A stretch of DNA of 64,000 nt from Dreissena polymorpha (lineage: Eukaryota; Mollusca; Bivalvia; Myida; Dreissenidae), in the NCBI RefSeq assembly GCF_020536995.1, contig NC_068357.1, forward strand, positions 61,281,559 through 61,345,558. Reading direction: 5' to 3'. The position numbers and the translations under genes were made by a program. Under the pieces are notes generated by a model. That model did not search any database. It was given only the letters and a program-made list of their open reading frames with translations, and was not told the origin of the DNA. Positions 41,492 to 51,640 of the stretch are shown here, one piece after another (position 1 is the stretch's first letter; each line of letters opens with the position of its first letter).

Positions 41492-41848
41492 TCACAGATG
41501 CAAAAGCCTCACTCCTCTGTTTTGGCCGTAACCCTGAATTTCGCCACACCATTCGCAGCGATCGTCGATCCGCGTACATGACACACAGCTGAGGGCCTCG
41601 CATCTACGGCAAAAGTTCACCATCGAAAAAAAGTTTTTGCACCTATGACACACAATCACTAACGTAGTGTCATATACAGTTGGCAGCATTTCGCCCATGC
41701 CCTTAATCCATCTGTTACAAGCTGCTTTGTTGTTTCCAGCTGACGACTCATTCTCACGATGCTTATTCTGCCTCTCTAACCATGCCTGGAAACTGCCACT
41801 TTTCTCCACACTTGACATCCATTGCTCGCAAGCTTTTCTGTTACTCAT
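41492..41848 (-). CDS. Small cysteine-rich zinc-binding protein
   Basis: The product has 118 residues from ATG 41,848, about 60 bp after a classic TATA box (CTATAAAAGG, minus, 41,907-41,916). The N-terminal half has two similar motifs (ACEQWMSSVEK and ACNRWIKGMGE). The C-terminal half has four CxxC pairs: C67/C70, C80/C83, C88/C91 and C98/C101. That layout is expected for a two-zinc cross-brace or ribbon fold. It lacks the histidine of a normal RING. Role unknown; protein or nucleic-acid binding is plausible. Confidence 0.6.
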   Translation of the reverse strand: MSNRKACEQWMSSVEKSGSFQAWLERQNKHRENESSAGNNKAACNRWIKGMGEMLPTVYDTTLVIVCHRCKNFFSMVNFCRRCEALSCVSCTRIDDRCEWCGEIQGYGQNRGVRLLHL

Positions 41849-41929
41849 TATGCGTGTTGTTCGTTCAGTTTCAAAAATCGAAATGATTCTAACACGATCA
41901 ATTCGCCCTTTTATAGTATGCCGTTATTC

Positions 41930-43510
41930 AACTCAACAGCATAAAAACTCGAGATGCATGTCCCTTCCCCAACACATGAAATTTCACAAAGTCGACAAAA
42001 GCCCCAATTGTATGTAAACAAAGTGTTTTATGTTTTCATCGACGAGTATTTTTATCAACAAGCCGAATTTGCGCAATATGCGGTGTCATTAGTTCTAGAA
42101 AAGATAGTTTTACTTCCTGCTTGACAAAAAGTTTGTAGTTTACTTTGCTTTTTGGAAAAATACAACGTTCAAAGATATGAGTTTCATCCGAACCTTCCGA
42201 AAAATGGGTGTTGTTCTATGTACAGTATCGATACATGTATGTGAGGCATTTTCAGGCTTTCTTTCTTGGATTGAGAGTTCAAGAAACGACGAATTCTGTC
42301 AAAACATGGATAATATGACATATAAGTACCACGAACATGTTTTTTTTTTGTTTTGTGATGGACAAAACCGTGGATTTTTTTAAATGTCAACACATCCCAT
42401 ATGTAAACAAAGAAAGTTAAAATACATGATAGATCATCTTGTGTAGTTTTTTGTTTCAAAAGTGAAACACTGTAAACAAAATGTGTACTTCAATTCAGAT
42501 TTTTGTGAAAACTTCTGATTTATACAAAGTCAGTCAGTTTAACACTTGATATGTGTTGTTTTGTTTTTTATCTGCATCAGACCTTTTTGACTGTAGGTTA
42601 TTTGTACACATCAAACTCTGCCATACTAAGTTGATTTCTACAATGAATTAACACTCAGTATTTACTTGTTACCATGTGCTGCTAACACCGTGATGGAATA
42701 TTTCATCTCAAATCATAAGTTGAACAATTTCTGACCAGAATTTACATTTTAATATGATACTTTATGTGACAGAAAACATATGCACTAATTTGTCAGCATA
42801 TTTCTATTTAGGCTTACTTTTGATATTTTTGACCATATAATGCAAAATTATCCATTTCAAATCTCATTCGCAAGCACATTTCATGTCCCAACTAAAAAAA
42901 AATCTATAAGCACACCAAAATACAAATTTTGCTTTTTACCAACATGTGAATTTTTGGCCACAACAATCTTTCATTCAAGTTGACACAAATATGTGTATCA
43001 ACAGCAAACCCCATAGGAAGTTTGTCTTGGTTAGAGTACCTATAGTATAGATATTTAAATATCAAGAAGCAAACCCTTCATAACAGGTTATGGTGTACAA
43101 AGTTCAAAAAAAGGTATTAACACAAAAAATGGAAAATTTGCATGTTGGTCAGTACAGAAATTGTATTGCACTCACATATGTTATCATGTTGACTTAACAG
43201 TGTAGAATATTTCATCTTGAATCAGAATTTGAAATTGTGATACACTGTATGAATTACAAAAGAACATGTGTTCACTTTTTTTTCAAACATTTTTCTCTCT
43301 ACAAAAAAACTAACTGCATATGTTATTCTGTTTCAGGTCTTTTTTTCTGATCAGTTCCCATGTAAGGTATATTTTAGAATTTTGATATAAATCCCACATA
43401 AACGGCTATGGTTGAGAATGATGCAAAAAAGGTATTTACACAAAAAGTGGAAACTTTTGCTATTTTGCAGGCATGACAATGTCTGTTTACCAGATTTCAT
43501 TCAAATACAT
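41930..43510. other. Non-coding stretch within the virus-like block
   Basis: About 1.6 kb of AT-rich sequence without a supported gene. The small frames at 42,177 and 42,184 have no TATA/AATAAA context. Weak repeated phrases (ACAAAAAGTGGAAA, CAAATATGTGTG) hint at ancient internal duplication leading into the next repeat field. Confidence 0.45.
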
Positions 43511-43857
43511 TTTACAGTGTGTGTGAGCTAGCAAGCACAACCACAAGCCAATTCTTGGTTCAGATTCATAAGCATCTGCATTCTTGTTTCAGTGCAAATA
43601 TGTGTGAAGGTAATTATGGGTATGAGCTAGCAAGCACAACCACAAGCCATGTTTTGGTTCAGATTTGGTTTATTCATGCATATGGATAAGAATATGAGAA
43701 TTTTTATACATGGCTCTCATAAGATTTCTGATGCAAATGATGAGAAAAAAAGTATATACAGGTTATTTTGAAAGCATGGTTTTTTGTCAGCACATTTATG
43801 TCTGGCCACAAAACTCATTGTGTGTGTTATGTGTGAAGTGATGTTCAGTTCATATTC

Positions 43858-43924
43858 TCAGAGTGGTTCAAGGAAGAACGCCTTCTCTTGCAGAAGGAGA
43901 TCTAGGTTCAAGTCCTAGCTCTGA
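43858..43924 (+). tRNA. tRNA-like cloverleaf 1, 67 nt
   Basis: All four arms pair: acceptor TCAGAG/CTCTGA (6 bp), D-stem GTTC/GAAC, anticodon stem CCTTC/GAAGG with a 7-nt loop TCTTGCA, and T-stem CTAGG/CCTAG around TTCAAGT. Position 33 is C rather than U and the acceptor is one pair short, so it is probably a tRNA-derived pseudogene or SINE head, or a virus-type tRNA-like RNA. No oligo-T stop follows immediately. Confidence 0.45.
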
Positions 43925-44927
43925 TATGATTTGAGAAATCACTGAATGCAATTTACAGTGTCTGCTTGAGCTAGCAAGCACAACCACAAGTCAATTTTTT
44001 GTGCAGATTTGTTTTAGTCGTCTATATGATTAAGAATACAATAATTTTGATACTCGGCTTACATAACTGTCTGGTACAAAAAGAGATTGCCATTCCGAGC
44101 GCATATTACAGTGTGTGTGTGACCTTGCAAGCACAACCACAAGCCAATTTTTTGTTCAGATTTGTTTTATTTGTCTATATGAATAAGAAGATGAGAATTT
44201 TCATACTCGGCTTACATAACTGGTCTGGTTCAAAAAGAGATTGCCATTCCGAGAGCCTATTACTGCTAGCAAGCACAACCACAAGCCAATTTTTTGTTCA
44301 GATTTGTTTTATTGTATCTATAGATAAGAACATGAGAATTTTTATGCATGGCTCTCATAACTGGTCTTATGCAAAAAGAGATTGCCATTCCAAACCCATA
44401 TTCAGTGTGTGTGAGCCAGCAAGCACAACCACAAGTCAATTTTTGGTTCTGATCACAGGATTAATGGTTATAGAAAGCATAACTAGTACAACATGTTTTC
44501 AAAATGTATGTTTCCACATTGCAGATATTTGTGAAAGTTGATACACAAATCATACTTTACAGTCTGATGATCACTTGAAATTTTGCATTTTGGTCTGCAC
44601 ATACATATTTGATCACAATAATCATTCTCTACCCAAGCTAATTTGTATGCAATGCAAATTGAAGCAACCAAAATGTATTAACACTGTGTTGGCTGGGATA
44701 GTAAAACTGTTTTCTTATTGCAGAATATGTTAGCTATACGTATAATACAGATACTTGAGGTTTTCAAATCAAAACTGGCATATCATGTTTGCTTGAACGT
44801 ATGTGAACAAATGTCATATACATGGTCAAACGGGGTATTGTTGTTGAAGAGAATATCAGATCACAATCATGATTGCTAGGTTTTGACTGCTATGCATAGT
44901 GACTATCCAGCATTGATCAGTTCAAAC

Positions 44928-45007
44928 GCCAGAGTAGTAGAATGTATAACGCTTTCTCCAGTCATGTGCTGGATGAAAAAGATCCAGGTTCAAGCCCTGG
45001 CTTTGGC
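44928..45007 (+). tRNA. tRNA-like sequence 2, 80 nt
   Basis: Acceptor GCCAGAG/CTTTGGC (7 bp, one G-U) and T-stem CCAGG/CCTGG around TTCAAGC are intact. The middle carries an extra hairpin, TCCAG/CTGGA, and the D-arm is poor. It shares ACGC.TTCTC and GATC.AGGTTCAAG with cloverleaf 1, so the two are related. Confidence 0.35.
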
Positions 45008-45170
45008 ATGAACATGTGAAATGGCTGCATTAGTCAATATCTTAATTTCTGATCTATCACTATCAAAGAAACAGGATTAACGGTTATAGAGAGCATTAAC
45101 TAGTACAACATGTTTTAAAAATGTATGTTTCCACATTGCAGTTTTTTTGTGAAAGTTGATATGTGTGTCT

Positions 45171-45700
45171 GACGTGTGTGAAATGGCAGTTTTCGGTATT
45201 TTCATATGGCAAAGCATTTGACAGTTCGTTCTTGGTGCAAATTCATAACGTCATTTCAATATTTATTTAAGTTCATCCTACCAACTAAAGCGGGCGTTAA
45301 CATATCGATAATAGAAAATTGTGTTTATTTGTAAGTGGTTTAAATGCAATATTTCTATAACCCGTTGTCCGAACTCAATAAAATTTTCACAAGATTAACC
45401 GAAATTTCGATGCGCTCATACTGATACTATTTGTTCATACAAAATCGAATGCGCAAGTTATGATATTTTGATCTTACTGCAGTTGAAATAAGAACAGAGC
45501 TGTAGTCGCTTTTATAGTGCGGAATCATATCGAGCAAATTTCGTCAAACGAACGTCATGTAAAAAATTGTTATGGGTCAAAATCTTGTACAATAACGTGT
45601 GTTCATCTGAGTTTTCATTCCGCTATTTTTTAAGGCCAATATGAGCCTGAAGTCGTGTAAGCATATAACATCAAGCATGTGAAACAAAACACGTTGTAAG
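45171..45700. other. Non-coding stretch
   Basis: No supported gene. An AATAAA on the minus strand near 45,708 probably serves the RING remnant to its right. Confidence 0.4.
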
Positions 45701-45764
45701 GTTCTATACATTTTATTCATTCTAAGTATCAACCAATAATGCCATAGCAAGCACCAAGTTGACA

Positions 45765-46512
45765 TGTTGCATTCTTATCGTATGGATGTCTGCATTTCAG
45801 ACAAATCAATTGCCCAGAATTTTTGTTGTAGACGTATTCCAAATACTTAAACTATGCACTTCATACAGCAAAACCCGTGTCCGCACGTCTTGCTTATAAC
45901 TGTTGGTTGATTGTCTTCATTTTTGCATATTCGACACGAGTCGATTCGCCACTGCTCTGTAGTTCACTTGAGATGCTTTCGATAACATTCGTAATATGCG
46001 CTGTCGCATGTCCAAGGGAAGATTTTTGGCTTGAATTTTCAATGGCACTTTCTTCAGATTTTAGCGTCAGCAATACTTTTTTAAGATTGTTGATTCGTAT
46101 CTGAGCTTTACCGTGCAACGATTTTAGTCTCTCTTGTTTTATGAAATACTGCTCTACGAAGTCAGTCTGCTTGTTTCCAGTTGACATTGGGTCTTGTTTT
46201 GACGTTCGCGAACCTTTAGGTTTTTTGACAGTTTGGCCGTTATTATTGGCAATAGCTTTGCGTTTTATTCGAATCCTTTTTACTAGTCAAACCTGACGAG
46301 TCGTTGGAATTGTTATGTACAAGCTGCGCCAAAAAATCCGCAGCTTCTTCGTCTTCTCGCGATTTAAACTGATTGCCAGCTTCTTCGTCTGTCATTTTGA
46401 GAAGAGAGTGCACATTTTGACAAGTTTGGTCGAGCTCACTTGGAGTGAGATATAACGGATGACTTTCATCATCCAAACAAAAACCAACATCAGCAAGTTG
46501 TTTTGACGTCAT
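45765..46512 (-). pseudogene. Decayed RING-type gene of the virus-like block
   Basis: A fossil on the minus strand. A TATA box (CTATAAAGCC, near 46,563-46,572) precedes ATG 46,512 (MTSKQLADVGFCLDDES). Acidic and helical stretches follow, with a coiled-coil-like segment in the 45,894-46,187 frame. A RING-like cysteine/histidine cluster lies near 45,770-45,930, with a CGHGFC core and a later CLKC pair. The gene is broken. Its order (acidic N-terminus, coiled coil, C-terminal RING) resembles the neighbouring remnant to the right, so they are probably related. Confidence 0.6.
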
Positions 46513-46829
46513 TTCGCTTTGCTAACTCAAGAGTGAATGATTGAGTTTTAATAAAAAGACTGGCTTTATAGAAGACGTTTGAGTTATCTTATTGTTTCTT
46601 TACTTCGGAGGATATTGCGAAAAATGTTCATACTACTAGATGTTATATTACACAATGACTCATATTTAGCATTCGATCCATTGCAATTCAATACGACATT
46701 GTTCGTAAGCTCAACGTTCTACTTTACACTCAAACTATATCTAACCTGCTCGACTAACAACATACACATCATATGCATTTAAACATTTTATTTTTACAAC
46801 AAACATCAAACATATGAAAACAGTCAAAA

Positions 46830-47480
46830 CATCTAATCAGTGAAAAGCATTCGCACCCAGCCAGTAACGTCAGCTCGACACATAGCGCAGTCTCCATCAA
46901 ACATCATCAGGCAGCAGTTTTCACAAAAAGTGTGCCCACACCTTGTCAAGGTACTGTTTTTTCCTCATCGTAGCATATGGTACACGTTTTCAATGCTCGA
47001 ATAGCCTCTTCTTTTTCTTCTTGAAGTTTTGTTCTAAGCGAATCCAAAGCCTGCTCTTTTTCAAATAGGAGCTGCTGCGATATTATCCTATCGGTTTTCG
47101 AGTTCATGCTGCTCTTTTAGCGCGCGTTCGCGTTTAGACCACTCTTCGTTGAAGTAACGCTCTCGATCATCAACCAAATGTTCGCTTGCTTCTCTCTGGT
47201 ACGAGGAAGCCTTCTGAATACACGATACCATTTTTTTTGCAGACATCGCGACCTTCCTTTGACATAGCGTAGTCGCTGCTGTTCACAAACGCTGTAACCT
47301 GACTTCCAAGTCTGTTCAGTTGATAGCCGAACGACTTTAGATCAATTGACGCGATTGTTCTGGTCGAGTGTATGGCTTTGTAGCATGTCGCTTCCCTTGC
47401 CAGTCGTTTCGCTACTACCACTAGCAGCGTCTGTGTCCTCGAACTTTGGCAGTCGGTTTGCGTATTTCGGCATGATTTCG
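46830..47480 (-). pseudogene. Second decayed RING-type gene with coiled coil
   Basis: A fossil on the minus strand. A TATA box (TATATAAAGC, near 47,538-47,547) and an ATG near 47,475 (MPKYANRLPKFED) mark its start. Glu/Lys-rich coiled-coil sequence and a RING half with CGHTFC and CAMC motifs lie toward the left end. AATAAA on the minus strand is present near 46,790. The gene is broken. Its RING end resembles that of the intact RING gene at 34,009-34,377. Confidence 0.6.
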
Positions 47481-47618
47481 AGTCAATGTTCTCTCTTGGA
47501 GTCTCAAATCAAGAATGATGACCATACCTGTCCGTGTCGCTTTATATACCCAACGGGCTGGTGCGTTTTCAGTATATAGACAAAGCATAGCGCTTACATA
47601 CCAAAGTCCTTGATAAAG

Positions 47619-47771
47619 ATGAATAGCAAATTTTTTACGCGTGGTAGATGTCGACACTCATATTTGAGAAAAGCGCTGAGCAAAGTTGAATGTCTGAAAG
47701 ATTTTGATCAAACGTACGTTAGCGAATTGGGTCAGTACCTCAGAAAGACATTTCCCACATACGCGACGACT
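47619..47771 (+). CDS. Partial gene running into the assembly gap
   Basis: ATG 47,619 (MNSKFFTRGRCRHSYLRKAL) opens a frame of at least 51 codons that is still open at the gap, about 45 bp after a TATA-like TATATAGAC. It is basic and of normal composition, so it is likely a real gene of the block whose remainder is hidden. The family cannot be told. Confidence 0.45.
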
Positions 47772-47871
47772 NNNNNNNNNNNNNNNNNNNNNNNNNNNNN
47801 NNNNNNNNNNNNNNNNNNNNNNNNNNNNNNNNNNNNNNNNNNNNNNNNNNNNNNNNNNNNNNNNNNNNNNN
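47772..47871. other. Assembly gap, 100 N
   Basis: A run of exactly 100 N, which is usually a gap of unknown true size. It lies at the right end of the virus-like block, so core genes of the element may be missing from this assembly. Confidence 0.98.
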
Positions 47872-48020
47872 TTCTGCAGTGGGTTATATACAAGTAAAAA
47901 CATTCCCGAACTGGGAACAATGTAGAGCATATGCAGACGTTCACAAACTGCCGTTTTATGCAAAAGATATTGATGTCCATGCATTCAGGGTTTATGTTTC
48001 AGTATCGAAGGGCTTTTGAA
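47872..48020 (+). CDS. Partial C-terminal coding stretch after the gap
   Basis: One frame stays open from the gap to a stop near 48,020, with normal protein-like composition (GYIQVKTFPNWEQCRAYAD). It could be the end of a gene of the virus-like block. Whether it belongs to the gene left of the gap cannot be known. Confidence 0.35.
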
Positions 48021-48104
48021 ACTAGCGAATTTCGTTACATTCATGCAAATGGACGCCATTGTCGTAAATATAGTACCAGTACAAGCAGCTGGTATAGATG
48101 GATT

Positions 48105-48252
48105 TTAGGGTGGAAATTGAGGTATCAATTAAAATTAAATAAGTGGTTATGATATAACTTTGGACACATATTTGTCTTAGGGTGGAAATTGAGTTATCAA
48201 TTAAAATTAAATAAGTGGTTATGATATAACGTTGGACACATATTTGTCTTAT
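48105..48252 (+). repeat. Tandem duplication, about 72 bp, two copies
   Basis: Two nearly identical units share TAGGGTGGAAATTGAG, ATTAAATAAGTGGTTATGAT and TTGGACACATATTTGTCTTA. Confidence 0.9.
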
Positions 48253-48284
48253 GTTACATCATGAAGTGTTGGAACGGTCCATAC

Positions 48285-49090
48285 AATCACCGAAAAGCAC
48301 AGAATAGCACCGAAAAGCACTCAATTTCTCTCTATATATATGCAATAAATCGTTTCTAGTGTTTGTAAACGGGTTTATTAAGTTATAAATGATTATATGA
48401 TTGTATGTGTATACTACCTTTTGTTTATTATGAGGTATTAATGCCCAAAATGGTATATATCGGCAATATACCAACAGAAAAGCACTCAATTTCTCTCTAT
48501 ATATGAAAAATTGGGTTTTTATTAAGTGTGTAAACGGATTAAATTAGTTATAAATGGTTATATTTCATGCATATTTATACTACCTTTTGTTTATTATGAG
48601 GTATTAATACCCAATATTGGATATATATCGGCTATACCAACCCAAAAGCACTTCATGTGAAGACCGAAAAGCACTCAAGACCGAAAGCACTCAATCTCTT
48701 CTCTCTCTATATATATATATATAAAAAATTGCGTTTCTATTGTGTGTAAACAGATTTAATTAGTTATAAATGGTTTATTTTGTGCATATTTATACTACTT
48801 TGTTTATTATGAGGTATTAATGCTCAAAATTGGATATATATGGGCAATGTACCAACCGAAAAGCACTTCATGTGAAGACCGAAAAGAACTCAATTTCTCT
48901 CTCTATATATGAAACATTTCGTTTCTATTGTGTGTAAACGGATTTAATTAATTATAAATGTTTATATTTCATGCATATTTATACTACCTTTTGTTTATTA
49001 TGATGTATTAATGCCCTAAATTGGATATATATCGACAATATACCAACCGAAAAGCACTTCATGTGAAGACCGAAAAGCACTCAATTTCAG
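48285..49090 (+). repeat. Tandem array of about 190-bp units headed by ACCGAAAAGCACTCAATTTC
   Basis: About four units each contain ACCGAAAAGCAC, TCTCTCTATATATA, GTGTGTAAACGGATTTAATT, TATTTATACTACCTTTTGTT, TATTATGAGGTATTAATGCC and GGATATATATCGGCAATATA. The array begins soon after the right end of the virus-like block. No copy is seen at the left end. Confidence 0.85.
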
Positions 49091-49612
49091 GTTTCATCTG
49101 AATACCTTTACTTCATTATACTCATGATCATCATTTCCATGCTCCTCCTCCATTTACTGTCGCTGCTTAACTCTGCAGCTGTAAAGAAATTATGGGGATG
49201 AGATAATGCCACAGTACACATCTATTGTTGAAATTAATGAGAAAACAACAACAGAACAACAAAACGGTGTTAACCCAAGACTATTTGACCTTTTGCACTG
49301 CATTTCACTGACATACAAACACGCTATTTACACTAACACTGTTTCTGGGAATACCAGTAGTGCTATATCACTACCATCTTAAGTAAGCATAAACGCAGTG
49401 CGGTACTAGGTACACACACACACAGTAGAATTATGTACTCAACTGAACACATACAGACAGAGGTATCCATAGTCTATTGTAAAGGTAACACACACATGAA
49501 TCAAAGACATGGAGGCAATACTGTCCAGAAATGTCTTGATGTCTGCAAAGCCAGCTCATCAGGCAAAATTATCATGGTCTATGACCTCATTAAATATAAC
49601 CATAAGACCCAC

Positions 49613-49719
49613 CTCTGCATTTTGGCCTTTGGTGCTCATTTTGGAACCAGAAGAGCTTAAATTGAAGTAGTTTTCAGCAATACTGGATGGCTCATTTCTA
49701 GAACCACTCCCATCGTCAT
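49613..49719 (-). CDS. Ser-rich repeat exon, copy 1
   Basis: Minus-strand exon-like block between an AG and a GTGGGT donor; it encodes GSGSRNEPSSIAEN and SGSKMSTKGQ. Compared with the copies at 50,784 and 54,016, its length is not a multiple of three, so it may be decayed. Confidence 0.45.
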
Positions 49720-50163
49720 CTTCCAGATAAGAAAAACATCACATGTTAATGAATATTATCTTGAATCAATTGAATTTTGCACTTCCAAACTGTTTTTCAT
49801 TTTTAAAAAAGCAAGCAGTTCACAAAATTATCATTCATAAGTCATACTGAAGTTACACCCTTTTCAGAGGCCACAGACTGGTTGTACGGCCTAATAAGGG
49901 TTCAAACCCACAGTATTTAGTTATTGTGGTAAAAATGTGCATTGATGCGATCCAAAGGTTATTATAACATTAACTGTTCAGACATTGTAAGGTACGAGGC
50001 ACAGTGGCACACACACACCACACACCACACATTGGAAACATAGTACATACAGATAGAGGTATTCACCAAAATGTAATTCTTTAAGTAAGATGGTAAAAGA
50101 TCAGAAACAAATCTCCACAACAACCAAAAGAGAGCTGATCATTTATTATAATACCAGCCTTAC

Positions 50164-50305
50164 CCCTTAAGATTGCCCTTTCTTGTCTGTTCTTGAAACA
50201 AGATGTGCCTTTAGATGAGTCCATTTCCGCACTGTTAGAACTGGTAGGTTGAAAGCCAGCTTCTTTGTCATCATCATCATTATTTAATAAAGCACTCTCT
50301 GGCAA
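50164..50305 (-). CDS. Asp-rich repeat exon, copy 1
   Basis: Minus strand: AG at TTTGTCACAG, then LPESALLNNDDDDKEAGF, TSSNSAEMDSSKGTSC and NRQERAILR, up to GGGGTAAGG. The acceptor used by the sister copy at 55,224-55,313 (CATACAG) is altered here, so the exact start is uncertain. Confidence 0.45.
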
Positions 50306-50475
50306 CTGTGACAAAGTATTTGTATTTGCCTTTCATTTTGTTTTAACCTCTTTCACTGCATTTTACAGATAAACAAACACCCTATGTACATTACCTCTGT
50401 TTCTGTGAATACCTGAAGTGCTATATAACTACCATCTTTAATAAGCATACTTTTTTACATGATTTTCTGTATTCA

Positions 50476-50535
50476 GTGGGACTCGAACCCACAGCAGCCA
50501 GAGACCCTGGTAAACAAACACACTGCTGTATTAAA
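50476..50535 (-). tRNA. tRNA-like sequence within the array
   Basis: On the minus strand, TGTGGGTTCGAGTCCCAC is a perfect T-arm and B box, preceded by an ACCAGGGTCTCTGG hairpin like an anticodon arm. Sister copies: near 53,695 of the same type, and near 49,890, 51,080, 51,805 and 54,305 with GGGTTTGAACCC-like arms. Probably tRNA-derived repeats carried along by the tandem duplication. Confidence 0.4.
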
Positions 50536-50783
50536 ATAAATGTATATGCAAGTATAAGGATTGACATATGGAAATTTTGAAATGCTTTGAGGTACCAGGC
50601 ACAAACACACGTAGTAGAGAGCTATGTACTCAACTGAACACATACGGACAGAGGTATCCATAGTCTTTTGTAAAGGCAACACAAATATAAATCAAAGACA
50701 TGGAGGAAATAATGACCAAAGCCGGCTCATCAGGCTGAATTATCATGGTCTATGACCTCATTTATTATAATAATCAGACTCAC

Positions 50784-50891
50784 CTCTGACGTTTTGGCAT
50801 TTGGTGCTCATTTTGGGACAAGGAGAGCTTGAAGAGGCGACGTTTTCAGCAATACTGGATGGCTCATTTCTAGAATTATTCCAATCTTTAT
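50784..50891 (-). CDS. Ser-rich repeat exon, copy 2
   Basis: 108 nt on the minus strand from an AAG acceptor to a CAGAG|GTGAGT donor. It is symmetric (phase 1-1) and encodes NNSRNEPSSIAENVASSSS and PKMSTKCQNV. It is the best-preserved unit along with 54,016-54,120. Confidence 0.5.
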
Positions 50892-51535
50892 CTTAAAAAA
50901 AAAACAAAAAATCCCATGTTAATGAATTTTTCTTTCATTGATTTGGTTTTGCTCATGCAAACAGTTTATATATATATATATATATTTTTAAATAAAGCAG
51001 TTCACAAAATTGTCATAAATAAGTAATAACTGAAGCAACAAACTCCTCAGAGGCCACCTACTGGTTTTAAGGCTTAAGTAGGGTTCAAACCCACAGCATT
51101 TACCGTACTTATTGTGGTCAAAAAGTGCATTGATACAATCCAAAGGTGTACCGGGTCATATAACATTTACTGTAAAGACATTGTGAGGTACAAGGCACAC
51201 ACACACACCACACACTAGAAACACAGTACATACAGATAGAGGTATTCACAAAAAAGTAAAACTTTAAGTTGGTATGGATTGACATCTGGAAATGTTAAAA
51301 CGCTGTGAGGTACCAGGCACACACACGCACGCAGTAGAATGTTATGTACTTAAACTGAACCACATTCAGACAGAGTATCCATAGTCCTATCGTAAAGGTA
51401 ATAAATATATGAATAAAAAACATGGAGGAAATAATGACCAGAAATGTGTTGAAGGTTAGCAGAGCCAGCTCAACAGACCAAATTCATGGTCTATGATCTA
51501 ATTTAATCAATAATCAGACCCACACCTCTGCACTT

Positions 51536-51640
51536 TGGCCTTTGGTGCTCATTTTGGACCACAAGAGCTTGTATTTGAGTTGTTTTCCAACAACACTGCA
51601 TGGCTAATTTCTAGAACCACTCCCATTTTATGTGGCCAGA
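51536..51640 (-). CDS. Ser-rich repeat exon, copy 3 (diverged)
   Basis: Recognisable by GGTTCTAGAAATTAGCCATG and CCAAAATGAGCACCAAAGGC on the minus strand, with a GAG|GTGTGG donor. The acceptor side is unclear and the frame is not well kept, so it is probably a decayed unit. Confidence 0.35.

Larger units (their letters stand above)
43525..45170 (+). repeat. Imperfect tandem repeat field, six AGCAAGCACAACCACAAG units
   Basis: GCAAGCACAACCACAAGCCA-type blocks begin near 43,530, 43,626, 43,973, 44,126, 44,267 and 44,420, mostly at about 150-bp spacing. Later units share TTTTTTGTTCAGATTTGTTT and AAAAAGAGATTGCCATTCC. A roughly 90-bp block (GGATTAATGGTTATAGA to GTGAAAGTTGATA) is repeated at 44,458 and 45,073. 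The 180-aa frame at 43,999 is a product of the repeat, not a gene. It could be a regulatory repeat region of the element or a host satellite inserted later. Confidence 0.75.
26400..48020. mobile_element. Integrated large-DNA-virus-like element, family undecided; partly decayed, right end cut by an assembly gap
   Basis: About 20 closely spaced, almost intronless ORFs on both strands form a block unlike the gene-poor flanks. Many have a TATA box 35-60 bp before a plausible ATG and AATAAA close after the stop. Parts: BIR proteins, a Bcl-2-like protein, RING proteins, a GIY-YIG nuclease, type I membrane glycoproteins, Zn-binding and basic-tailed small proteins, and a 3.5-kb repeat-bearing non-coding section. 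No polymerase, capsid, ATPase or integrase is present. Accessory content recalls malacoherpesviruses (BIR and RING families) and adintoviruses or large Polintons. Most ORFs remain open while a few genes (about three to five breaks overall) are decayed, so the insertion looks fairly young. Ends are approximate. Confidence 0.7.

Noticed and set aside
43999-44541. 180-aa frame in the virus-like block
   Set aside because: Its repeated hydrophobic segments follow the DNA tandem repeat, and it has no TATA/AATAAA context.
26400-48020. Naming the block as a specific virus family
   Set aside because: No DNA polymerase, capsid, packaging ATPase or integrase is visible. BIR, RING, Bcl-2 and GIY-YIG genes are exchanged among many viruses, so accessory genes alone cannot decide the family.
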